Source: Triplophysa rosa
Lineage: Eukaryota; Chordata; Actinopteri; Cypriniformes; Nemacheilidae
Reading direction: 5' to 3'
DNA length: 64,000 nt
Assembly (NCBI RefSeq): GCF_024868665.1
Contig: NC_079914.1
Span: 8,499,104-8,563,103 of the forward strand
Shown here piece after piece: positions 55,423 through 64,000 of this stretch; positions within the stretch are counted from its first letter, which is position 1; every line of letters begins with the position of its first letter. Below the pieces are notes generated by a model, which saw only the letters and a program-made list of their open reading frames with translations, made no database searches and had not been told where the DNA came from. The position numbers and the translations under genes are program-made.

Positions 55423-56562
55423 ATGGATAATGAGCTTGAGCCAGATATGAATTTGGATATAGTTAGCCACTACAACCACTCCGGTAAGTGGGGCAGACCA
55501 AGAAGCACAGGCACGTGCAAAAAAGCCTTGCTAATTTTCATCTGTGTACTAATAGTGTTGGAAAACGTAACTGTGTTATTGGCACTGTGGCGCAACAAGC
55601 GTTTCCACAGCCGCATGTATTTTCTCATTGGCAACCTGGCATTGTCGGACTTGTTGGCCGGAGTTGCTTATGTAGTCAACATTTTCACCTCTGGTCGCAA
55701 CACCTTTTTTCTCACTCCTAACCAATGGCTGTTGCGGGAGGGAAGCATGTTTGTGGCCCTTAGCGCCTCAACGTTCAGCTTGCTTGCTATCGGGATTGAG
55801 CGGCACATGACGATGGTACGCCTGCGGCCGTGTGAGGCCGCCAGCATAGGGAGGCTTCTAGCCCTCCTGGGAGCCTGCTGGGCCGTTTCGATATTTCTAA
55901 GCGCCTTGCCCAGTCTGGGCTGGAACTGTTTGGGCAAAATGCACACCTGCTCTACTGTTCTGCCGCTCTATGACAAAAGCTACATAGCATTTTGCATCAG
56001 CGTCTTTACGGCCCTACTAGCAGCCATTGTGGTGCTGTACGTACGTATTTACCAGCTGGTGACATCGAGCGGGCGGAGGGTGAGCTCCCGGCCGTCGGAT
56101 CGCTCGCTCGCCCTTCTACGCACGGTGGTGATAGTACTGGGAGTTTTTGTGCTTTGCTGGGCTCCTCTTTTCTTATTGTTGCTGTTGGATGTGGGCTGCA
56201 GCCCAAAGCGGTGCCCAGTTCTCTACCAGGTGGACTGGTTCATCGCCCTGGCGGTGCTCAACTCCTCCCTGAACCCTCTCATTTACACGCTGTCTAGCCG
56301 GGAGATGCGGGCGGCGTTCTTTCGCGTCCTGTGCTGCTGTTTCTATAACACGCCTCTAGACTCCATGCCCACAGCAGCAGGCGCGATGCTCCCGGGAATA
56401 GTCATCCACACTGCAGAAAACAGCAAATCCAGCATGGCGGGGGCACAGAGCGGTGTGGCCAAATCTACCCTGATGAGAAGTAAAGTGCCCACACCAACAA
56501 ACTCAAACCACCAGCATGGGGACACACCAACACCCGTATACACAATCGACAGGGCCGGGTGA
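55423..56562 (+). CDS. s1pr4: Sphingosine-1-phosphate receptor, probably S1PR4
   Basis: This single-exon class A GPCR of 379 residues is a plasma-membrane receptor for S1P. The N-terminus has a glycosylation site at N18-H-S. Seven hydrophobic segments follow. R105-E106 in TM3 are the residues S1P receptors use to bind the phosphate and amine. ERH (126-128) replaces the DRY motif, C169 and C176 are extracellular-loop cysteines, CWAP is at 245-248 and NPLIY at 284-288. C304-C306 are likely palmitoylated. HYNHSG, ASTFSLL and TMVR match S1PR4 specifically, while much of the core is equally close to S1PR3 and S1PR5. Linkage with plpp2 and mier2 favours S1PR4. The start has a good context (GAAAAATGG). 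An acceptor at 55305-55306 and upstream exon fit the usual S1PR layout of a non-coding first exon. Confidence 0.93.
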   Translation: MDNELEPDMNLDIVSHYNHSGKWGRPRSTGTCKKALLIFICVLIVLENVTVLLALWRNKRFHSRMYFLIGNLALSDLLAGVAYVVNIFTSGRNTFFLTPNQWLLREGSMFVALSASTFSLLAIGIERHMTMVRLRPCEAASIGRLLALLGACWAVSIFLSALPSLGWNCLGKMHTCSTVLPLYDKSYIAFCISVFTALLAAIVVLYVRIYQLVTSSGRRVSSRPSDRSLALLRTVVIVLGVFVLCWAPLFLLLLLDVGCSPKRCPVLYQVDWFIALAVLNSSLNPLIYTLSSREMRAAFFRVLCCCFYNTPLDSMPTAAGAMLPGIVIHTAENSKSSMAGAQSGVAKSTLMRSKVPTPTNSNHQHGDTPTPVYTIDRAG

Positions 56563-57421
56563 CCTGCTGTCTGCTGTGCTGATGAAAGCAGGCGCACTTC
56601 CTTCGTTGGGAAAGTTCTGAACATATTTTACAGGATGCTACAGTCTCGCTTGTGATGAATTCTCTGTAGGCTCTATGAGCATTACAAAACCTGGATTTGC
56701 TTTCATACAAAGACCATCACTTGACACATTGATTTTAAATGGATTACGGACCCCATCAAAGCTTATCTGAACATTTGCGGACCAAACTGAATTTATATCT
56801 ACGTGTATTAATATTTATGAAACTCTGCTCTGTGCACAAAAGGCCACTGAAGAATATAATCACTCAAAAAAGGTGTGCAATCTTTTCGGAATAATCACAC
56901 GAAGACTGTATATATAAAGTGTATATTACGACTGACCTTTTACCTATTTTCACAGTTTGTTGCCAACATACAAAACAGTTTGGTATTCTTAACCATTATA
57001 AAGGTTCTATAAAAGAAATAGGGTGTTTTGAAGAATGATGGACTGAATGGAAATTTACGGTTTATAATCTGTGGATCGGTTGACATGACATTGAAATGTT
57101 TCTGATACAATATATACAATGGAAACACTGTGAATGTGATGAACTTCTGATTGTGTTTATCATTGGTCATTTAGATAATTTAAGCTAAAGCATGCGCTAG
57201 AGATTACAGTATGTTAAAGAAAAAAAGTTTAGTTTTGTTTTGGCTGGCAAGGCTGTTAACATTGTTCAGATGGGTTTTTGCATGTAACCACTAGAGGGAG
57301 CTGTAGCATCACATTGAAATGGACAACACTGCAGATCAAATGTGGAGGCAATTTTGTGTGCACAATCATTCATCTATGAATTCAATCTAAGGCACTTGTT
57401 GGATAAAACAAAGTACCCCAT

Positions 57422-57427
57422 AATAAA
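57422..57427 (+). terminator. Candidate s1pr4 polyadenylation signal
   Basis: This appears to be the first AATAAA after the receptor stop codon, 860 bp downstream in a mainly AT-rich stretch. It would give a 3' UTR of about 0.9 kb. Confidence 0.4.
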
Positions 57428-58455
57428 CGGCTTTGGCTGCAAAACGATCATGATCAATGGCCGTAAACAGCTGTGTGCAAATGTAGTTTAGATGATCAAA
57501 GTCAACTGGGAATAATGCTTCTAATACTAGTTACTTGTTAGTCTTACTTTCTCAGAATTGAACTTCGTACAACTTATTGTATTAAAAATTAAGGTAACAC
57601 TGAAAACATTGTGAAAACAAGTGACATTTAGTTGAGATTTTTTTAGAAATAGAATTTGACAGGTGTGACATTTCAAGTAATTCGCCATCTTAAGCTGTAG
57701 TCTCTCTCTCGCTCTCTCTCTGTGACACACACAATGGTATTTGCAGTCAGGTTAAGGCAAAAAAAAAAGAGAGAACATGATGCTCTAAAACAAACCGAAA
57801 TCATTTAACAAAACCTTGTCCTGGCGAAAGCATGTCTATTGTCATCTTGCATCTAAAAAAAAGAAATCATTCAAGCATCAGAATCAATTTTAACAACCAG
57901 AAAGAGTGATTTTACAACCTATAAGCAGTTATAAAACGGCACCGATACCCAACATCCAACGATGAACCTATAATACAAAGTCTTTGAAATCATCACATGC
58001 CATGTAGCCAACATAAATCTTTAAACTGAAGCGTTACACACTTGTCACATACAGTATTCCTCTGAAGCTCATGTTATGAATGGCCCTTTGCCACAATAGA
58101 TCAAAGCACGGACCACTGAGCTATTGTGCGCGGCCACTATTGAGGATATTCATTTGGCTGAGAGTGTGTGTCAGAGCGGAGGGGAGTCTGCGGCTGAATG
58201 CATCAGGCTGGCACCTTGCTTGGCCCTGCGCTCCGTGAGAACAATGCCTCCATCTGGACGGGCAGCTCAGGATGCGCTATTGCAAGAGCGCTCAAATTGA
58301 TTTCCTCCCATTTGGAGAATAGAGGTCAGGTTTAACAAGCATTTATGGGTTGATTGAGGTAGAAGCCATTTGTGGGTACGTGTTGTTTGGAGAATCATGA
58401 TCATGATGTATATGACAAAGAAATGCTTTTTTGGATGAGGTTTGGAATTGGCCCC

Positions 58456-58872
58456 TCACTACTAAAAATAAAGGTGCTACACGGTTCCATAAAGGACATT
58501 TAACATATTTCCAAAAGGTTCTTTGTAGTAAAAAAAAAGTATGTAAACACAAATAAATGGTTATTGTAACCTTTAACTAAATGGTTCTTTGGGGAAGCAA
58601 AAATGGTTCCTCTAGTCTTAAAAATAAAGATGCTTAAAAGGTTCTTCACAGCGATGCCATAGAACCATTCTGTGAAACGTTCTTTAAAGAACCATCTCTT
58701 TCTTACTTTTTTATAATCTAAAGAACCTTTTTTCGCCAGAAAGAACCTGTTGTGAAACAGGAACCAAAAGGTTCTTCAATGGCATAGAAGAACCTTTGGA
58801 AGCACATTTTTTTTAAGAGTGCATGGCATTGCTGTGAAGAACCTTTTGAAGCACCTTTATTTTTAAGAGTTG
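58456..58872. mobile_element. MITE family C, composite of two copies
   Basis: It shows two sets of TTAAAAATAAAGATGCTT-like ends and GGTTCTTCACAGCGATGCC blocks, one inside the other. This suggests insertion of one copy into another. Confidence 0.65.
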
Positions 58873-59270
58873 TCTCACTAGAGTGAACTCTAGATTTATA
58901 GCTTGAGCTCGTCTTAAACATTACGTTTTTAGTTTAGTTAAGTATGTTCAATCTTCATATTTACAGAGATTTAAGAGTCCTATAGTCATGATGTAGTTTT
59001 GTGAGCCAAAACCTGGAACCAAGCACGTTTTAGCACTTACGGTTCCCTCGTCCTGAGGTCATTGGGTGTTTTGAATGGGGTTTTAGTTTAAATGCCTGAA
59101 ACAGAGTCTTTGGTTAACACAAGCTTTTTACCGTTTAATTTTTTTATGTTTTGTTCTACGACATAACACACCAACAATACATCGCTTGTGATTCTTTTTT
59201 TTACCCGTCTTGAAAATGGTCATCGTTAACAAGTTGCTACATGGGACTGCAACCATTGTTGTACTTATAA

Positions 59271-59516
59271 AAAAAAGGGATAGTTTACCCAAAAACGAAA
59301 ATTGTTTTATCATTTACTCACTCTCATGTCATTCTAAACCTGCATGACTTTCATTTTTCTGTAGAACACAAACATTGACCCCATTGACTTACATAGTACG
59401 GACACAAAAGAGACATTTCTTAAAATATCTTATGTGTGTTCCACTGAAGAAAAAGTCATACAGATTTTGAATGACATGTGGGTGAATAAATTATGAATTT
59501 TTATATCTAGGGTGGA
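59271..59516. mobile_element. MITE family B
   Basis: It starts AAAAAGGGATAGTTTACCCA and has the typical ACTCTCATGTCATTCTAAAC block. The right end is decayed. Confidence 0.75.
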
Positions 59517-59799
59517 CTTCTTTGACCTAACAAATGAAAAAAGAGGGAGTGTTCAAGAAAACAATTTGATTAAGTTGGTTATGTGTAGGGCTGAGGGCTT
59601 TAACAACATTGTTCCCATCACTGACCTCTCATTCTAGAGGTAGGTTAGGGATAGGCCCGTTGGATAGTTGCCAAGAATGGCCATCAAAGCATGTTGAAGC
59701 ACCTTCTTGTCTTCATAACACGCTGAGATCTGGATGACTACCCTGAGAACTGGAATTTTCATAGATCAGTCATCTATCCTCATCCTCCTTAGCTTTAAA

Positions 59800-60270
59800 G
59801 CACAGTAGAGCAGAGGATACATCCAGTCCTCCCCCAGATCCCTGTGTCTTTTCAATCTACTGTATGACAATAGCCTTCAGCTGCACCCGTATTCGAGCGG
59901 CATCTGACCGGGCTTTAGAGATAAGCTCTGCTGGATGAGGTCTTTATCTGGGCCAGCTGCTTGCCAGGGAGGGAGGAGGGTGCAAAGGTCATATGTCAGT
60001 AAATTAACAGACACTACAAGTTGCCGGTCCTAACCACGACGAAATCCAGAAGACGCCGGTAACACGATAACGGCAGAAATTAGTAAGCCCTTGAGAAAGC
60101 AAGAGTGATTTTTTTTGTCCACACTTCATCGCACATCTGGGTCTCCCTTTCATTGCTCGTCTTTTGTCTGAGCCTGCGGCTGAGAAATGCCTCTCTTTAT
60201 AAGGCCTAATTATTCCATGACTAGTAAGAGCCTAATTACTAGAGGAATTAACGCTGCGTTCATTGTGATG
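59800..60270. promoter_or_regulatory. Candidate enhancer between s1pr4 and the SH2 gene
   Basis: The patch is more GC-balanced than its surroundings. It has two GATA motifs (AGATAAG and TTATCT), a TGCAAAGGTCA nuclear-receptor-like site and three TAATT-type homeodomain sites within about 50 bp near 60206-60252. Confidence 0.35.
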
Positions 60271-60316
60271 TCGAAAGGCTTTCAAGCTACTGGAATGGCG
60301 GATGGCTGCGATATGA

Positions 60317-60369
60317 AATGAGCCCCCCCGAACCCCCCCTTCCAATGAGCCCCCCCGAACCCCCCTTCA
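60317..60369. repeat. C-rich tandem duplication, G-quadruplex-prone on the minus strand
   Basis: Two copies of a unit of about 27 bp give four C runs of 7, 7, 7 and 6 (60323-60329, 60333-60339, 60350-60356, 60360-60365) with spacers of 3, 10 and 3. The minus strand therefore has four long G runs. Confidence 0.85.
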
Positions 60370-61903
60370 GCTGTTTAAAATTTGAGTGATCTCTGGTTAC
60401 AGTCCAGCAGACACACCTGTCGAAACGGCTTTCGCTCCAAGAGAGTGTGCGTGTGTGCACGTCTGCGTAACGTCTGAGCGAGATTAATGCGTCTGTCTCG
60501 GACAAAGTGGCACACTTGTGTCGCACATGCTGACATGCCAGTATGTGAATGTGTGTTTGTGTGTCAGAGCAGCTGGGAACATTCGGTAGATGCAGGCCGC
60601 GTAGAAGTCACTGCCGTCCGACGCCCGCAACCTTACAACTGAATGTGGGCGTTACTTGCGTGTTGTGCGAGTTTTTGCGCTTTTTGTGTGATACTATTCC
60701 TGGCTCGGCTGTGATCGCAGGTGTCTCTTCTACGAGCGCATCAGATAGATTACAATCTGTTGCCACATACACACACAAGTGGCATATCCTAAATTGTGAT
60801 AGACATCCAAAAAACATTATTGCAAAAAAATCAAGCTCATCTTATGCAAACGACACTCGATATCCACCATTTGATCTCACCGACTTCCTAACAGATCACA
60901 TCTGTAGCTTCTCTCCCAGTCACACCAGTAATCATTCTTCGCAGTTTCATTTGGCAATGTAATGAAAGCAATCCCACGATGCTTCGCTTCGGCGGAACCG
61001 AAATAATGAGGACGCGCATGCACAAACGCAGGCGCTGACGCTTAATTTAAGGAGACAGACTACCGTGGACCGCAATGGGAAAAGCATGAACGTTTACAAG
61101 CGCTAAACGTTCAGTGATCTTTTCTTGCGTGGCAAGTGCTCCCTTGGGGAACAGCGTATAGCAAGTGGTAACGCGTCTGCCTGTCAATCTCAAAAACAGC
61201 TCGGTCTCTCGATTATGAAGATGAAGCAATTACATTTATTACATCGCAAAACAGCAGCCAACATGTAATCCCAAGAAATTTGGTGTGACGCATCGGGTAA
61301 AGCCTTTGAAGGAAAATTAGTTGTTAGAAAGTTTATTATACAACACATTTGGATTGGTTTAAAACAGCAGCTATGAAACACATTTTCAACACAGATTTCC
61401 TGCATTGATTGACCGCTATCAGTGTCTGTTCTTGTCATTTACAATATGAAGGCCATCGCAAAACATTGCCAACATTCACAGATCTACGACCGGCCACACT
61501 GACCAAGATCAAGCCTAAAAATGATGTCGTATGAAACAAAATGGATTTCTTAAAACTATGTTATTAACTGGACCAGACCGCATGTGTGTGTGGTCCCAAG
61601 GGTCTTATAAGAACGACTTGACAAACTTTAAAGAGAGGATAGTCATAAACCGTTGTGTTGAAATGTCTTTTACAGCAGCTATAAAAGGGCAGAGTTGTGT
61701 CTGGTTGACCTACGAGACTGCTAATCGATCAATGAACATTAGAGATGGCTAATCTATAGTCCCAACGGAGAAATAATGAAAATTAAGCAACAGGTCGTGT
61801 TGCCGACAGTCTGATAACATTCACTGAAGGGTCATTTTGGGGGATGAAAAAGTGTTAATAAGATCTTATACAAATTCATTGATCATGTTTTAAAAGATAA
61901 CAT

Positions 61904-61909
61904 TTTATT
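61904..61909 (-). terminator. Candidate polyadenylation signal of the SH2 gene
   Basis: AATAAA occurs on the minus strand about 160 bp beyond the stop codon of the SH2 exon. This is a plausible short 3' UTR end. Confidence 0.35.
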
Positions 61910-62070
61910 CGTGGAATAAATGAACCCAAGGGACCAATATGTGCATGTCAAAGTTGCTGAATGTTTATCCAAAAGAAAGAAATCCCATCCCAAATAGCCA
62001 AAAATCTCCCTCCGTCGATGAAGTCTTATCTTTTCGCCCACAGCACCGAGACCTGCAGTGCATTGACCAA

Positions 62071-62257
62071 TCAGAGCGTCTGAACAAGCACGGGGAATAG
62101 CAGGGACAAGTGTTCGGCTCCTTTGATGGGAAGCTTGTGTGTGGTGTAATAGTGGATCACTTCAGGGATGGTCTCGAACGGAGGGCTGTTCTGACCTAGA
62201 ATGTAGCGGCCGTCTTTGCACTGTGAGAATTTCATGTGCATGAAACCCTGGCAGCTC
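62071..62257 (-). CDS. shd: SHB-family SH2 adaptor, last coding exon (probably SHD)
   Basis: This exon encodes the C-terminal half of an SH2 domain, starting RSCQGFMHMKF and running through VIHYYTTHKLPIKGAEHLS to a stop at 62073-62071. The fold binds phosphotyrosine peptides, and the family links receptor tyrosine kinases to signalling partners. The acceptor is TTTTAG and the first base completes an arginine codon. The KGAEHLSLL block restricts the call to SHB, SHD, SHE or SHF. HMKF and the terminal QT resemble SHD, while HYYTT and GQNSPPF resemble SHB. Linkage to plpp2, mier2 and an S1PR4-like gene favours SHD. The upstream exons, including the phosphotyrosine-binding arginine, lie beyond the right edge, so the gene is partial here. 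Confidence 0.8.
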
Positions 62258-64000
62258 CTAAAACAGAACATGCAAGACATGTCATTATTCCTCAATTCTA
62301 ATAATGCACGTCTTTTGAAATGTGTTTGGGAACCTTTTATCAGGGTATCGCATGATAATACCATCGCTGATCTATAGAATACCGCTACAGTACTTTCTCA
62401 AAAAAGCTGTGCCCAAAAATGAATACGGATAAAAGTTGTGACAAAATAACCACAGATAATTTCAATCATTTCATTGTGATTTGACAGCTTTAAATATAAC
62501 ACAATCCCTAGGTGGTGGTTCTGAATTGCGTATGTGGGTCACCGGTGAACAAAAGATGACCCACGCTAAATAGGAAAATCTGAGTAATCGGGTGTAAAAA
62601 ATATCAACACACCCCAGTGTAAACACTTGCCCTTTAGGATGCCCTTTAAGGAAGAGGTGTATTGTGTAATTGGCTAGTTTATTGATGTTATTTTTCAGTA
62701 GAATATGATTCACAACGTTGTGAATGAAGAAAAGAAAACCAAGCATCAGTTCTCTCCTAACAACGGTTTGGTTTCGAGATCCTGCACAGGAAGGCAGCAC
62801 GATTAAGTGGCGCATTAAAATTCAGGTCTTAACATGTTCAGAGAGCGTGTCATCTCTAGCAAGGTATTATCTACCAGGTACGTGATGAACAGTGTCACTT
62901 ATAGAAAGACTTGAGGCTTGAAATAAAGCCCGGTGAATCTCAATGCTGGCTCATTCAAAGCTCTCGATGTTCAGCTGTATTTTCTTTCATTTCCATCAGA
63001 CCTCTATTATGGAGGCCATTGGCGTAACTTGGTTGTGACATCAGACAGAGCCATTAAGTTATTCCTACGCCTTTTAGGCTCTAGGCTGTAGCATGTTATA
63101 TAGCACAGAAAATGTGTGTATGAGTATTACAAGGCTGTATATATGCTTTGTTCACAATTCAGACAAAACAATTGACTAGGATTAGATCTGATGTTATAGT
63201 GCCTTGGAAGCCGTCTAAAACCAGTTACCTTAAAATGGATTTTCATATAAAAAGCTGTCTGTTAAGGGCTATTCACACCGAGAATGATAACTGCAAAGAT
63301 AACTATATTAGTGTCCACATCAACGGATTGGTAACGTTGTGTTTATTCTAAGTTAGCAAGCTACAGTTTCATATATTTAAAAAAACGTCAAGTTTAAAGG
63401 ATTTTGATTAATATTGTTTCTCTAACTTAGTCATAATGATATTATAGTGGACTTCACTTACCTCTTAAATTAAGAATAGTTAAGGCCATTGCACATTGAA
63501 TCAAAAAAATAAATACGACCTCACATTGTGTCAATCACATTTACACACTGCCTCCGATATTTTCGTCCGTCATAAAAGAATTCGGACTGGGTTAGATTTT
63601 CTGCGTTTTTCGCATCCGTTGCAAGCATTTTGAGAGGCGTTTTGATAATTCAGAAACACTGTAAAAACGAGCGCCAAATACGAAAAAACGCATATGAAAA
63701 TTTCTGACTGTATGTGCAAAGACCTTTATCATTATCATCCTTGAAATGTAATAAGACTATTTTGAAAGAAAAACATTTTAATCAGATTTTAAGACAAATA
63801 TGAATGTGGTTTGGAATGGGTTAGAAAAAAATGTTTGTTCACACACCTGTTCACATACAAGTCTTATTAATATTAAGAATATTAACATTAATACGACTAA
63901 AAATATTAGATTCTTTATAATTATTACTTTTTAATACATATAATAAACATATTCAATACTAAAATAAACTTTATATTATATATAAAATATATGTCATAGC
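62258..64000 (-). other. Intron of the SH2 gene, no further exon seen
   Basis: Upstream of the last SH2 exon I find no segment resembling the first half of the SH2 domain. The interval holds a family E MITE at 63481-63729 and, near 63265, a fragment starting GGGCTATTCACACC that resembles a dispersed fish repeat. The rest is AT-rich and unremarkable. Confidence 0.6.
63481..63729. mobile_element. MITE family E, copy 2
   Basis: It is the same element as 18056-18333 in the same orientation. The left inverted repeat is partly deleted and the interior is slightly diverged. Confidence 0.75.

Larger units (their letters stand above)
56563..61900. other. Spacer between s1pr4 and the SH2 gene
   Basis: It contains the receptor 3' UTR, a composite family C MITE (58456-58872), a family B MITE (59271-59516), two patches that look like regulatory DNA (58090-58340, 59800-60270) and a C-rich duplication (60317-60369). 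No exon is recognised. Confidence 0.55.

Noticed and set aside
55668..56206. Minus-strand frames inside the receptor exon
   Set aside because: They are shadows of the GC-rich receptor coding sequence and show no domain of their own.
57290..57305. Third CTCF-like site (CCACTAGAGGGAGCTG)
   Set aside because: The invariant GGC is GGA here, so the match is incomplete.
60549..60962. 137-codon frame between s1pr4 and the SH2 gene
   Set aside because: It has no domain, typical start context or recognisable homology.
61155..61215. tRNA-Asp-like stretch (GTGGTAACGCGTCTGCCTGT)
   Set aside because: The acceptor and T arms do not pair and box B is absent; at most a decayed relic.

Overview
The window is vertebrate nuclear DNA, most probably from a teleost fish and plausibly a cyprinid. 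The genes are split into small exons with GT/AG introns. Long AT-rich non-coding stretches carry many short inverted-repeat DNA transposons (MITEs) of types common in cyprinid genomes, plus CA microsatellites. There is no sign of prokaryotic organisation, CRISPR or phage. The species is inferred from repeat style and gene identity, not proven.

Four protein genes and one tRNA gene are supported. (1) plpp2, a membrane lipid phosphate phosphatase, lies on the minus strand in six coding exons between 12952 and 26367. All splice phases agree and the protein has 287 residues. (2) mier2, an ELM2-SANT transcriptional corepressor, lies on the minus strand in 12 recognisable coding exons (30686-35854) plus a separate start exon at 37522-37530 that does not join in phase. 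(3) A sphingosine-1-phosphate receptor with a single coding exon lies on the plus strand (55423-56562, 379 residues). It is best read as s1pr4, with an untranslated first exon ending at 54506. (4) The last coding exon of an SHB-family SH2 adaptor, probably shd, lies on the minus strand at 62071-62257; the rest of that gene is beyond the right edge. A complete tRNA-Gln(TTG) gene is at 8477-8548.

Layout: 1-12951 is non-coding apart from the tRNA, with a promoter-like and CpG-rich patch at about 3.7-4.9 kb. Plpp2 fills 13-26.4 kb, mostly as a 10.7 kb first intron packed with MITEs. Mier2 fills 30.7-37.5 kb. A 17 kb repeat-rich spacer follows, then the receptor, then a 5.5 kb spacer containing candidate regulatory DNA and a G-quadruplex-prone duplication, then the end of the SH2 gene.

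The human counterparts PLPP2, MIER2, S1PR4 and SHD are all, to my knowledge, in 19p13.3, which supports the assignments. Functionally, Plpp2 removes phosphate from S1P, LPA and phosphatidic acid, and S1pr4 senses S1P, so an enzyme that destroys a signal and a receptor for it sit about 30 kb apart. Mier2 is a chromatin corepressor with no obvious link to that pathway.

I did not find an unmistakably new biological system. The items most worth a second look are two uORFs in the receptor leader that overlap at a stop/start, the out-of-phase mier2 start exon, a perfect 43-bp inverted repeat, a transposon nested inside another, a G-quadruplex-prone duplication and an unexplained promoter-like cluster.
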